This document shows positions 1-10,371 of a stretch of DNA of 64,000 nt, in pieces; position 1 is the first letter of the stretch; every line of letters begins with the position of its first letter. The stretch is from Brachynemurus nebulosus. Its lineage: Eukaryota > Arthropoda > Insecta > Neuroptera > Myrmeleontidae. The notes below the pieces were generated by a model. It was not told where the DNA came from, did not search any database, and saw only the letters and a list, made by a program, of their open reading frames with translations. The translations under genes and the position numbers were made by a program. The stretch covers positions 84,538,150 to 84,602,149 of the forward strand of contig JAPWDM010000001.1 of NCBI GenBank assembly GCA_035578155.1, read 5' to 3'.

Positions 1-1149
1 GTATTGTGTATGTACTGCGTGTTTGTGTAGTATGTCGTGTATGTGTTTGTTGAGCTGCTTAGATCTACTACCCTGTTGGTATTGGGTGATCCTGCCGAGG
101 TTGCATCGGATGTTGTTGATGCGTTTATTCAATCGTGTTTCCCAGGCATGAGTTTTGTGTTCCTTCGAGTTGTGCGCTACAGGTGGTGTTACGTTGGAAC
201 CGTTACAACGTATAGCGGCGACGGCTCCACAGTAGATAGCCGTGTGTAACTCGATAAAATCGTCACATGTTTACAAGTGTTTAGGCAGTATTGTATTGTC
301 TAATATCTCAACGATCTCAGCCAATCTACGTGAGGTGTGTTGTTTAGGCAACAAGTAGCTATGTGTGGGGTCCGTCCCTTCAAATTCAGTAAGCGTTGTG
401 TTAAATTCCAGTTCGATCTTTTGCAGTAGGGTGTCGTTTACTGCTGTCTCATGGAGGCTAGGCTCATTATCGACAAGTTGTTGAGTGTCGTTTTGTGTGG
501 GGCTCCCCATTTCTGGTGGGCCGTCGTCGGCCTGATTTTCTTCACTTTGAGCAAATTGATGTGCGACTTGTGTTTTAATAGTGTTTATGAGGGAAGAAGG
601 TATAAGGTTATTGGTGAAAATGACACGCTTTTGGTCTGCCAGTCTCTGTTCAGTGACGCGGTTTAGGTGAGGATAGGTGCGCGAGAACTCTTGATGTAAT
701 TTCGTACGGTAACCAGTTTTGTCCATTTCAAGTTTAGTAACTTGGAAGTATGTGCGTACGATGAATTCATTCAATTCATCTGTCCATTGCATACGCACAC
801 GCTTCCTACCAGCTTTAGTGGTCCCCAAAGGATGCTCCGAGGAAACACTTCAAGTCGGCTGAGCCAAAGGTGTTGGAGGTTCTGTAAGTAGGGCAGTAGT
901 AGTTTGGCTGAAGGTGTTGTTACAGCTAACAGGTGGCTGCCTAGAACCCAACCTGTCGTCACCGTGATCTGAGCTGTCACATTCAGTGGTGACCCTGATG
1001 CGCCCGGTCGCTCCACCGGCAGCGGCAGTTTTCTGAGGCCTTTTTCTTATTTGCTCCATCCTAATGGGTAGTCCTTTTAGTCGCCTTTTACGACAAGCAG
1101 GACTTACTGTGGGCAAATTCTGCAAAGTGAAGCCCCCACCCACAGGGCG
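1..1149 (-). pseudogene. R4/Dong-type LINE, N-terminal part of ORF, broken and off the left edge
   Basis: One minus-strand frame runs from about 1143 to base 1, interrupted only by TGA at 850-852 and TAA at 271-273. Between the stops lies a segment with WTDELNEFIVRTYFQVTK. After the second stop, still in frame, comes a basic segment with WETRLNKRI and GSRSKQLNK. From memory this order matches the region that precedes reverse transcriptase in LINEs with a restriction-enzyme-like endonuclease (R2/R4 group). The RT would lie outside the window, so the assignment is inference. The 5' end abuts a TAA tract, the usual Dong target. Two in-frame stops make it a decayed copy, unless the true start lies after the first stop. 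Confidence 0.55.
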
Positions 1150-1181
1150 TTTATTATTATTATTATTATTATTTTTTTTTT
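1150..1181. repeat. (TTA)n tract plus T10: junction of two LINEs
   Basis: About seven TTA units (1150-1171) followed by ten T (1172-1181). On the minus strand this reads A10 then (TAA)n. It ends the I-type LINE to the right and precedes the first base of the R4-like element to the left. It could be the A/TAA tail of the I-type element, the TAA target of the Dong-like element, or both. Confidence 0.8.
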
Positions 1182-2363
1182 AAATTGGGGTACTGCTGCC
1201 GGTGGATGGCGCGGTCAGCAGCACCCGGCGGCATCGCCTACAAAGGGCATGCGTCGCCGAAACGAGAGATAAAAACATACACAAAACAGACAGGAACACA
1301 TAAATGCGATAGACAAGGGACAAAACATACACATAATAAAATCCGTCGATGGGCCCTGCCATCTCAGGGCTTAAAAATAGCGGACAGTCTTTGGTGACGG
1401 TACGATAAGTACTAGACAAAGCGTCGGAAGCAGTGTCGCCAGATTTTAAATTGACATATTACTACAGAAGGCAGGAGAAAAATACTATTTATTACTACTC
1501 CCACTTTAAAATTATTTTTTAAAAATACTACTAAAATACTACATTTTAAAAAATACTACGTCATTACTACAACTTGAATTTGGCGGTTAAATATTACTAC
1601 GGTAGTAATGAAAATACTACATATGGCGACACTGCCTGGAAGCCATCGCTGGAACTCCTTCCGAGGTGTAAACGGCCCCAGAGTGGAGGAACCTGACTAG
1701 AACAACACAAAATATCACAGAATAGTATCACAAAAATATATCACAGACAGAACTTATTGCTTCACTGGGAGGTCACAAGCCGACTAGTGAAGCAATAAGG
1801 GGTTAAAACAATACCGCTGTAGAGCCATAACAACAGGCCTACAGCGGCATAACAAAATATCACAGATGGGAGAACAAATGATGTACCACCTCGGGTGTAA
1901 AAGGCCCTCGGTAGTACATCGTTAAAAAGAAATAACAACAACAAAACAACACGTATAAATAACAACAGTACCACTAAGGGTGTAAAAGGCCCTTAGTGGC
2001 ATAACGAGAGACTAAAAGTACCCTGCCAGACCAGCTGGAACAGGGTATAGTTAATAAATAAGACGAACACAAAATATCGAAAACACATAGAATAAAATCA
2101 CTGGAATATAAAATTAAAATTAACTATCGGGGGAGAATCAAGAGACGACTTGTAAAATCAGAGATGGTATGCCCCTAAAGCCTCTGAAGAAGATGCGAAT
2201 TTCGGAGAAATTCAAGCATCTTTCTTTCAGAGGCAGCATCATAAGCTAAAGCTTCGGCTATACTATCTGGGAGCTGCAACCTCTGGCGCAATAGCGCAAA
2301 GGTTACACATTCCTCAACTATATGCCTCACGGTTAGCGCCGTCCCGCAGGCGGCGCAACTTGG
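1182..2363 (-). other. 3' UTR of the I-type LINE with an array of hairpins
   Basis: No ORF. On the + strand, inverted repeats occur at 1753-1766/1786-1799 (14 bp, perfect), 1814-1822/1839-1847 (9 bp, perfect), 1880-1895/1905-1920 (13 of 16 pairs) and 1971-1980/1990-1999 (10 bp, perfect). A weaker one lies near 1651-1690. Two of them share the 9-nt loop TGTAAAAGG, and the weak one carries TGTAAACGG at the same place. LINE 3' UTR hairpins often serve RT recognition; that role here is inference. A MITE interrupts the region at 1431-1634. Confidence 0.65.
1431..1634. mobile_element. hAT-like MITE, 204 bp
   Basis: Begins CAGTGTCGCCA and ends with its exact reverse complement TGGCGACACTG (1624-1634). 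Flanking octamers GTCGGAAG and CCTGGAAG share their last five bases, a plausible decayed 8-bp hAT duplication. The interior is rich in TACTAC/GTAGTA and has no ORF. It lies in the LINE 3' UTR, so it inserted after that LINE. Confidence 0.75.
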
Positions 2364-5300
2364 CTAATCCTCACCGGCGAGAAGATGACGATGTGTTAAC
2401 GCCGTGTGACCCAAGCGTAAACACGTCAGGGCCACACTTTCCCTCTGGCTCAGATTTACAGGTGCCGGAGTTCTTCGGACCTCAGGTTTCACCTGTCTGA
2501 GCTTAGCCGTGAGGTTGTTCCACTCACGTTGCCATTTCTGATCAATCGCGGATCGTATGCTCACTCTCAGATCCTCTGGGCGTATGGTAATGTCCTGTGG
2601 CTCACCGACTTCGGCTGCATGACGTGCTGCCTGGTCGGCGAGTTCATTGCCAGGTATCCCCACATGTCCGGGAATCCAAAAGAAGGTGATAGACTTTTGG
2701 CGGAACATGTAGAGATACGTCAAGATGTTCTGCACCAGTGGATCGATGGTATGAGAGCGGCAGATCGCTTGCAACGCGCTCAACGAGTCGGAACAAATGA
2801 GGAATGCGCTGTCTTCGGATGTTTGACAGAATCACAGGGCTTGCAAAATAGAAAATAATTCTGCAGTATACACAGTGGCCTGGGGAAGAAGTGTCCAAGC
2901 GTGAGGATCGTCACGAATGACGATGGCACTTCCAACACCCGTAGCCATTTTGGAACCATCTGTGTATATGCAGAGAGAGTCAAGTTCGCTAATGATCTCG
3001 TAGAAGCGGGATCGATATTCGAATGAACTGGTCTCCTCCTTGTTGAGACCAGTCAGGTCGAAACGACACCTTACGTTAGGGATCAGCCAAGGGCCACTTC
3101 CATAGGACTTTTAGGAAGCACCCTGGCGAACTGTAAGTTGAGACTCTCTAATAACTCCTGCGTTCGAACGGCCACTGGTCGACTTATGGTGGGACGTCGA
3201 CCATAGAGCCCCTGTAAACGGTATCTGAATAGAGTCGGGTGATTAATATGCGTAGGTGTTGCATATACCCCCGCTGCATAATTGAGCAAGAGACGCTCAC
3301 GTCTCAGTCGCGTATGCTTGCATGGTGAACAGGATCTAGGAGTAGAAGCGCAGACGCCCGGGCGGAGGAGTAAGCAATGCTGCCGTAATCAATCCTAGTC
3401 AGAACTAGCGATTGATACAGGCGAAGCAACGACTCCCGGCCCGCACCCCACGATGCACCAGCCAAGCACTTAAGCATGCTTATTGTCCTGCGACAACTCG
3501 CAGCTAAGGCTTGGAGGTGTGGGCGTCACGTAAGTTGTTTATCAAATATGAGTCCTAGAAACCTGACGCTATCAACGCACTTTTAATGTTAGAACAGGAT
3601 CCGGATGTGCGTTGCGCTTTCTGCAGAAGTGTACCACCAGTGTTTTTTGGGGTGAAAATCGAAAGCCAAGAGCTTCTGCAGAAGTCACCACTTCGTTGTT
3701 GCCTTGTTGCAGCCGTTGTTGAATATCCTCGATGGAATCGGCTGCATAGAAGATTGTGAGGTCATCAACGTACAAGCAACGACGAATTGGGGCTGAAGCT
3801 GCAATATGACTGACTGCGATGGAAAACAAGGTGACACTAATGGTGGAGCCTTGAGGAACACCATTCTCCTGGGAGTGGGCCTCAGACTCAATGTCACCTA
3901 CCCGGACACGAAAAGAACGGTCAGTCAGGAAACTTTTTACGAACTGAGGGAGGTTACCTCTTAAACCTCATTCGTGCAGCTTCTTGAGAATGCCATACCT
4001 CCAGGTCATATCAAAAGCTTTCTCCAAATCGAAGAACACAGCCACAAGGTGTTTTCGTTGGAGAAAGGCGTCTTGAATGGCATTCTCGAGGCGAACAAGA
4101 TGGTCCGTGGTCGAATGGTATCGGCGGAACCCACATTGATGTTTAGGAATGAGGTTGTGGGATTCCAGCCACCAGACGAGACGGTTGTTCACCATTCTTT
4201 CCAATACCTTGCTGAAACAGCAAGTCAAGGATATTGGACGGTAGCTAGATAGTTGCGATGAATCTTTACCCTCTTTCAGAAGCGGAATGATGGTAGCTTC
4301 CCGCCACTGCGGAGGGTAAACGCCTTGCCTAAAAATTTCGTTGTAAAGATCCAGTAACCTACACTTACCAGGATAAGGCAGGTTCCGGATCATGGCGTAG
4401 GGGATCTCATCAGGTCCAGGGGAGGTGTCCCCAGATCCCCGAAGCGCCTCCAGTACTCCTTGCATAGAAAACGGTTGGTTATACTGGAGGGATTCATCTG
4501 AGAAAAAATCAAGATCATTTTGTTCATGCTCGATCTTGATCCGCAGGAAGTTCGGGTCATAATTCTGGGAGCCACTGACACGCTCAAAGTGCTTAGCTAA
4601 GCAATTAGCTATTTCTGCGTGTTCAGTGATGTTCCGACCGTCGACGACGAGAAGGGAGGGCATTGGTGAACGGGAGGATTTCCCAGTAATGGCCCTCACT
4701 CTTCTCCATACCTCCGAAGTTGAAGTGGAGGTATTAATAGCCGAAACATATTGCTCCCATAATAGCCTCTTTTGCTCTTTAATAGTTCTTTTACAACGTG
4801 CTTGAGCACGCTTGTAGGCTATCACATTTTCCTGCGTGGGGCGACGTCTGAGTTCATTGTACGCCCGCTTTTTCTCTGCAACTGCTACACTCACGACTTC
4901 ATTCCACCATAGTACGTGACGTTTGGGTGGAATGCTGGACGACTTCGGTATACTCTGATATGCTGCTTCATTGACACTGGAGGACATTTTCTCCACATCA
5001 TCTTCTGTGTCTCCAGTCAGCTCGGGTGTACGGAATGAATCGACGTACATGTCCCAGTCAGCTTGACGAAGACCGGTTCTTGCATTAATAAAAGTACCTT
5101 CACCGGAATTCAACAAGACCGTTTCAGACTCATCTAGAAAACGTTCGATGAGTCTTGCACGGGCGTCTCTTGTGCTACAGCCCCACATGGGGCTGTGAGC
5201 ATTAAAATCTCCTAGTAACAAAAATGGACGTGGTAACTGTAATGTAAGCTCGGTCAGGGATTCGACATTCCAGTCGATGTCTGGTAAGTAGACCGAGCAT

Positions 5301-5595
5301 ACTGTGAACTGGGGCGGTTTTAAAAATTGTACTGCTATAGCTTGTAGGGGGTTGTTTAAAGGGTGGTCCATGAAAGGGACGCCATCTCTGATTATGATGG
5401 CAACACCCCCCTCGCCCTGATGTCTGGCTGTACATTGTGCCGGCGAATTTTATGGTGTTTGATGATAAATTGTTCCGCCGGCCGTAAATGTGTCTCTTGG
5501 AGGCACACACACATAGGCGTGTGCTCAGCCAGAAGCATCTGCAATTTACAGTAATGGTGCTTAACACCATTACAGTTCCACTGTACGATAGCCAT
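2364..5595 (-). pseudogene. ORF2 of the I-type LINE (endonuclease-RT-RNase H), broken
   Basis: Starts about 5595 with IVQWNCNG and QETH (APE endonuclease). A 1-nt loss in a G run near 5405 shifts the frame. LLGDFNAHSPMWG follows, but at about 5060 the text jumps from TGLRQ to ADWDMYV, deleting the usual SDH segment. RT runs from about 4400. It has FFDLEKAFD, a TGA at 3968-3970 where W is expected, GVPQGS and YVDD (about 3765), then a frameshift near 3575 and further breaks to 3083. RNase H (about 2975-2364) keeps TDGS, TAEL, a SDS motif and NELADQAA, so all four acidic positions survive, with one TGA near 2850. Family domain order is known; inactivity is inferred from the breaks. Confidence 0.85.
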
Positions 5596-5632
5596 TTTCG
5601 TTACTACTAGGGTTGCTCCCTAGGAAGTGTGG

Positions 5633-6709
5633 CTACTTCTTAGGTTTCCCCTTTGGCCAGCCTTTTTTTCTTTTTACTACTTGTACCTCGGCATCGGAGT
5701 TATCAGACTCCGTGGCCGAGGTGTTTGTGTACGCGTTGGTCGTAGGGCGCTTAACACCCGTCCGCACCGACGCGGTCGACATATCCGAGTCGCTCACTGC
5801 TGTTGTTATTGAGCGACTCGGGAGGGGGGTGACCGGGCGGGACGGCTGCTGTGGTAGCGGTGCCGTCGTTTGTGGAGGCAGCATTGACTCTGCCTCCGAG
5901 GTGGAGGTGGTCGGTCCCTTTTTCGGGGACCGTTGTTGGGCCACCTCCTTCTCCCCCTCGCTGCGGCGTCTTCTACCTTTCGGTGATTTTCGTGGTGACG
6001 AAGACTTCTTTGGAGAAGACGTCACAGTTTTCACGACGGGTCCCTGAGGGGTGGTTGTAAGCACCCTCTTGGTTTTAGGGACCTTGGCTGACACGACAGC
6101 GACTTGGGTGGGTGTAGGTACATTTACACCCACTGAGCGCATTAAATTCTGTTGCATTAGCTGCATGCATTCCTGCATTTTGCGCATCGTTTCCTTCAAC
6201 TCTATGATGTCATTACTTTCTTTGGCCGCTGTAGGGGCGGGGGCCGCAGCAGCGCGTGCATAGCCATCCAAGGCGGAACGACGAGGCATATTGCTTAGTA
6301 GCTTCCGTCGTGCCTCTGGATATGATAGATGTTCCAGGGCTCTCAGCTCTTGGATGGCTGATTCTTCTTTAAATATGGGGCAATTCCTCGATTTTGCTGA
6401 GTGACTGCCCCCACAGTTTACGCACTTTATAGGTTCGCCGCACGGTCGTCCTTCGTGTAACGGCTTACCGCACACGCAGACCTGCTGCTCTACACTACAA
6501 CGCTGTGAGACGTGCCCGTATCTCTGACAGTGGTAGCACTTCATTGGTGCAGGGATATACGGGCGTACGTCCACTTTGTTGAAGAGACCAATAACAACTT
6601 GTTTTGGAAGGCTAGTACTATTAAATGTTAACAAGATTAAGGGGGATTCTGGGTGTTTATATCGGAATATCGGCGAATTTTTGTGAAATAATACCATACT
6701 TCTTAGCAA
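5633..6709 (-). pseudogene. ORF1 (gag-like, three zinc knuckles) of the I-type LINE, 5'-truncated
   Basis: An open frame of about 358 residues that begins inside the gag domain. It has LLTFNSTSLPKQV and DVRPYIPAPMKCYHCQRYGH, then knuckles CYHCQRYGHVSQRC, CVCGKPLHEGRPC and CVNCGGSHSAKSRNC, then a glutamine/methionine-rich helix and a basic, serine-proline-rich tail ending GWPKGKPKK. ORF1 proteins of this kind bind element RNA as nucleocapsid. An in-frame TAG sits just upstream, and the part before the LTFN motif is missing. ORF2 starts about 38 bp downstream of the stop, the usual gag-pol spacing. The large + strand ORFs at 5613-6263 are its antisense shadows. Confidence 0.85.
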
Positions 6710-6894
6710 CTAAACCACAATCAGCCAATTCCACTTAATAAAATTTATTATAAAATATATAGGTCCTATCTGTATATGTATTAAATATTGAATTAATTAT
6801 ACTTTTTTGTGGTAGGTGGAACAGAGTTATTACAGACTTGAGAAATCCTGGAACGAATTGCATATCCGGATACGTTATTATGTAAATTTCATTT

Positions 6895-7565
6895 TCAACT
6901 AAAGAACAATTTCATCGCTAGCTTTTTGATAAATTGATGAAATTTTACTAAAGTTTGCGGTAAAAAGGGTAAAAGTTCTATTATTAACTTAGGTTTCTTA
7001 TATTTATTCTCATAGATATCAACTAACCAAACCCATTGATTATAATATATATACATCGTTTTATCCACAATAAGCAGCGCATCAAAATCTTTTAAAGTAC
7101 GTAATTGAGGGGCAGTCAATGTTTTTTCATTTACACCATACAAATTTTGAATATTGGTTATAACTTCCGAGTCTAACTTACGATTCCATTTTGGGTTGTA
7201 ATAAGTATACATAATAGATTCATTATTATTATCATTATGCCCTACGCCAATAGCGTGGGCGACCTCGTGCGTTAATACGGCAAAAAGGTTTAAGCTACTG
7301 GCTTCCTCGTCTTGTTTTAACGACCACCTTTCATCCGCATCAATATGAATTTTGGTGGTTCTGTTAAGGTATGGATAAAATCAGGATATTTTTCAAAGGT
7401 GTGGTTAAGTTTACGATTGGAAATTATGATATTGCGTTTTAGATTATCATACCGAAAAACTAAATTCGAATGATCCTGCCACATTTGAAAGGCAGCTTGT
7501 GTTAAGTTCAAAATCGCTTGATGAGCTGTATTCGTCTCGGAGTCTGGAAAGTTTAGAGATGTCAA
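6895..7565 (-). pseudogene. Matrix metalloprotease (matrixin plus hemopexin-like repeat), frameshifted
   Basis: Two frames join near 7345. The first (7565 down) has the matrixin lead-in with AFQMWQDHSNLVF. After a shift the second carries IHIDADERWS, then THEVAHAIGVGH, the zinc site HExxHxxGxxH (about 7240-7285), then a Met-turn-like SIMYTYY and LYG at the end of the catalytic domain. A single hemopexin-like segment (FDALLIVDKTMYIYY to PFLPQTLVKF) follows, to a stop at 6895. Matrixins cleave extracellular matrix proteins; some insect DNA viruses carry one. No signal peptide or pro-domain cysteine switch was seen. It overlaps the tail of the upstream ORF, so the start is uncertain. Confidence 0.75.
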
Positions 7566-7953
7566 AAATTTCCTCCGTGTTCAGTATCGATGGTTGATCT
7601 TCATTCGCATCAAACAGCTCCAAAAGCCATTCCTGTTTTTCACCACCCTTCACGTATACAAACGAATACTTCTTTAGAATCTGTTTCAGTATGTTGGGAA
7701 GTTTGTTGTATGGAATGAAACCGCAAGACCAGTTAAGACGTCATCGGTAATACAGATGACGCGCAACATGTCGGTATTTCTTCGACAATTTATTGAAATC
7801 AAAAAATGACGGCTCGAACAGAAGATGTAACACGTCATTAGATTTCTCCACAATACCAACTTCTTTAAAGTCGATTGTTGGAATCTTTGTAGCCTTGTAC
7901 ATAAAAAAAAGCTGATTTATTCGCCATCGTACAAAAACTGGTTTATTTTGCAA
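7447..7953 (-). pseudogene. Unrecognised protein of the virus-like cluster, one nonsense codon
   Basis: One minus-strand frame from 7953 to 7447, broken only by TGA at 7741-7743. Before the stop are FEPSFFDFNKLSKKYRHVAR; after it NWSCGFIPYNKLPNILKQ and FVYVKGGEKQEWL. The pattern suggests a folded domain of about 130 residues, not low-complexity sequence. I have the impression of a short protein family found in arthropod genomes but cannot name it. It lies between the capsid candidate and the metalloprotease on the same strand. The last 40 codons overlap the metalloprotease frame and may be read-through after a lesion. Confidence 0.5.
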
Positions 7954-8007
7954 TCAACTCATTCGTTTTATACATTTTGAAAAAGCTGCATCGGTGGTGG
8001 GAGTTAA

Positions 8008-9206
8008 TTAAATATATTTTTTAACTAAATTAGTTAGCGGAATGTAATCAAAGATCACGTCATGAACTAGAATAGTTATTGCCGTGGTATCAGCCGGAAT
8101 ATCCTTCTCACATTTAAATTCCAATCGAACATCAACTGAACCGCTATTCAATGACTCATTTTGACGCGAACAATCAATCAAAACTATTGGGGCAATATCC
8201 TTAAAAGTTTCCCTCGTTAATAGCGGCTCATTATTGCTATGGTAGTATGAGGATTGAAACCTAACGTATATAGCGTAAAGTATTGCAAATTGGTTTGTTC
8301 CGAATTTGATATGTAAATCATCATACGGGAACATTTGTGAATTTAGGAATACTTTAAAATTGCTTAAATCATAGTCGTTAAATTTGGAAACATTTTTACC
8401 AGTAATATTTTTCTGCAAAGCGAAAATGATATATCGAGGCTTTTCCAGTTATGTAGTTGTTTTAACAACCCAAGTGTTTTGTTGAGATGTTGGCATCGCC
8501 GGCTGAATATATGTCTCCCATGTTCTAAAACTGATTTGTATTGGACTAGCTTGTTCGGTATACTTTAACAGCGGTAACTTTATTTCATCTGAAACAGTTA
8601 TGTGCGGTATATGCCATTCCAGATTGCTAATTTCAAGTTTCATACTCGAAGTTGAAACAAATATATCGGCATCCGTTCGCGAACGAATAAGAATTAGCTC
8701 ATGTTTCACATTGAATAAAATTTTTCGATAATTTTCAGCAAATCCCAATAATTTCTTAAGTGGAATACAAAAACTAAAGTATGTGATAATTTTACACTAC
8801 AATTATTATCAGTCGACCAACCTGCGTTTAATAATTGCTTACTTTCGCCATCATTTAAGAATAGATAATTTTTTAACCTAGTCGTTAGACCCACATATCT
8901 AACACGCTCAATTTCAACACCATTCAATTCATACCTAATTTCATCAAACAAATATGCAATACAATTATTAACCGATGATACACTAACCGCAGTTTCTGTG
9001 TTATCATCTTTTAAAATTTTTCCCGCAATGTATATAAAACTTTCGCGGGGTAAAATATAAAGATCCTGGTTTTGTGTCAAAATTCTTATCTGATCATTGA
9101 CCCCAAACGAGCGTGGAAAAGGTGCATAGGTATGATACTCGAAATTAGTGATACTATTATCAAATTGAGTACCGTTTAGAATGTTCAGTGTGTCGCTGAG
9201 TACCAT
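8008..9206 (-). pseudogene. Probable double-jelly-roll major capsid protein, two breaks
   Basis: Start ATG at 9204-9206 and about 400 codons. The N-terminus has QFDNSITNFEYHTYAPF then NDQIRI and LPRESFIYIAGKI. The middle has YLFDEIRYELNGVEIERVR, ending LLNAGW. A 1-nt frameshift near 8765 leads to LLGFAENYRKIL and KHELILIRSRTDADIF. After a TAA at 8449-8451, in the same frame, come PRYIIFALQKN and VFLNSQMFPYDDL, with the end at 8008. Residue pattern and length fit a beta-rich capsid protein as I remember it from Polinton-like elements; function is inferred, coding origin is clear. It diverges from the ATPase over a 59-bp spacer. Confidence 0.55.
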
Positions 9207-9265
9207 TTTTGTTTAACTTTCTGCCCAATTGACTCGAGAAAGATGTAGAACTACTAATCAAAAAC
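9207..9265. promoter_or_regulatory. Divergent intergenic spacer between capsid and ATPase genes
   Basis: The 59 bases separate two head-to-head starts (9206 minus, 9266 plus), so promoters for both would have to lie here or inside the genes. No clear TATA box is seen. Confidence 0.3.
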
Positions 9266-9462
9266 ATGGATTTTATATCACCCACATCCGGTGAAAAAAA
9301 GCATGGCCCCTTGTTACCGAATAATATAAGGTGCCTAACAGTCGGCCCATCGGGGTGTGGTAAGACTAGCGTTTTGTTAAATTTATTAGAAGACCCAAAT
9401 GGATGTTTCGAGAACGTTTATATTTCTTATGCGCAATCCTCTAAGAAAATTTTCGGATCCTT
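9266..9462 (+). pseudogene. Packaging ATPase (FtsK/HerA-like), N-terminal fragment
   Basis: ATG at 9266. About 65 residues look genuine, with a Walker A P-loop GPSGCGKTS at residues 27-35 and the following strand FENVYISYAQ. After about residue 65 the sequence switches to unrelated DNA and stops at 9583. Walker B and the rest are absent. Genome-packaging ATPases pump DNA into capsids, and the position next to the capsid gene supports this reading, though a P-loop alone is not specific. The truncation coincides with foreign sequence and a long TA tract. Confidence 0.55.
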
Positions 9463-9586
9463 ATGCGTAAGATTTGTAGCAACACCTGTTCGAATGCGAG
9501 CGGCAAACGCTGACTTAGTATCTTCCCAACGCAACCTGTCACTTTGTTTTGGTCGTCCTCTGAGTCCAGCACCTGTAGAATAATCA
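9463..9586 (-). other. Foreign fragment with a short open frame
   Basis: Sequence joined to the truncated ATPase. Read on the minus strand it is open for about 40 codons with GLRGRPKQSDRLRWEDTKSA and RIRTGVATNLT, and its composition is more balanced than its surroundings. Not recognised; it may be a transposon fragment that caused the truncation. Confidence 0.3.
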
Positions 9587-9590
9587 GTAT

Positions 9591-9691
<101 letters not shown>

Positions 9692-9714
9692 CGATATTTA
9701 AATATTGTAAATGA

Positions 9715-9957
9715 TTATTTTTGCAACGCTTTCATTTGTATGCGGAAACCGCGCATTTTACCACCACATGATTTGAGATGTTGTTTTGAACCAAAATCTT
9801 TTGCGGTTCGGGGAGCTCTATTGATAAACCGTATGTTCGTGTTACAATGTTTGACCCATCGCTCCAATTCATCGGCATTCTCCGTTTGGTTCAAATTGAT
9901 TAATGCTTGACGAACATTTTCAAGCATTTTAGTCGTAATTTCATTTATTTCAGCCAT
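9715..9957 (-). CDS. Hypothetical small basic protein
   Basis: ATG at 9957 gives about 80 residues (MAEINEITTKM to RIQMKALQK). The first half is acidic and helical-looking, the second strongly basic with FGSKQHLKSCGGKMRGFR. The frame is open 15 codons further upstream, but those residues are low-complexity. It converges on the ATPase fragment across the TA repeat and may be another gene of the virus-like element. Not recognised; a chance ORF cannot be excluded. Confidence 0.35.
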   Translation of the reverse strand: MAEINEITTKMLENVRQALINLNQTENADELERWVKHCNTNIRFINRAPRTAKDFGSKQHLKSCGGKMRGFRIQMKALQK

Positions 9958-10260
9958 AATTACAATAATAGCAGTGTAATAACAGTAATATACCAATAGC
10001 AAACTAACAATACTTAGCGAATATGCTCACGAAATGTATAAGTATGAATGGTGCGAGTACATTTTCGCCGCTCATTTACGCGCTCTAGATGACGTTACAT
10101 ATTAAGACTCTCAATTAATTAAAATTCCAGTGCAGCGAGGTCAAAGGTTATTTATCACTAAATTAACTAAATTTACTCTAAAAATAGCTATGATCTCACA
10201 ATTACGAAGTCAGGAAATCGGGGGCACCGAATGGGGGTTATCAGCACAAATTATTTTTTT

Positions 10261-10371
10261 TAATGAGCTCAAAATCCAATATAACTACCAAATTAACTTT
10301 AATGAGGCCAAAGTCCAGAATAATTATCCAATTAATTTTAATGAGATCAAAGTTCATTTAATTTTAATGAG
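10261..10371. repeat. 39-bp tandem repeat, about 2.6 copies
   Basis: TAATGAG recurs at 10261, 10300 and 10339 (period 39), then again at 10365 in a shortened unit. Spacing is uniform but units have diverged. Confidence 0.75.

Larger units (their letters stand above)
1172..6709 (-). mobile_element. I-type LINE with RNase H, 5'-truncated and broken
   Basis: Order on the minus strand: gag-like ORF1 (6709-5633), endonuclease-RT-RNase H ORF2 (5595-2364), 3' UTR (2363-1182), A/TAA tail. Three CCHC knuckles, an APE endonuclease, a YVDD RT and a terminal RNase H place it in the I superfamily. The 5' end is cut inside ORF1, as is usual for LINEs. It is relatively GC-rich against its AT-rich surroundings. 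Several stops and frameshifts, plus a deletion in the endonuclease, show it is dead. Confidence 0.85.

Noticed and set aside
37..666. Two + strand ORFs of about 70 codons
   Set aside because: Antisense to the R4-like frame, which stays open except for one stop.
5613..6263. Three overlapping + strand ORFs of 60-144 codons
   Set aside because: Antisense to the gag-like ORF1 with its three zinc knuckles; no domain of their own.
10261..10371. Regularly spaced repeat, possible CRISPR
   Set aside because: Units are directly adjacent without unique spacers, and the genome is eukaryotic.
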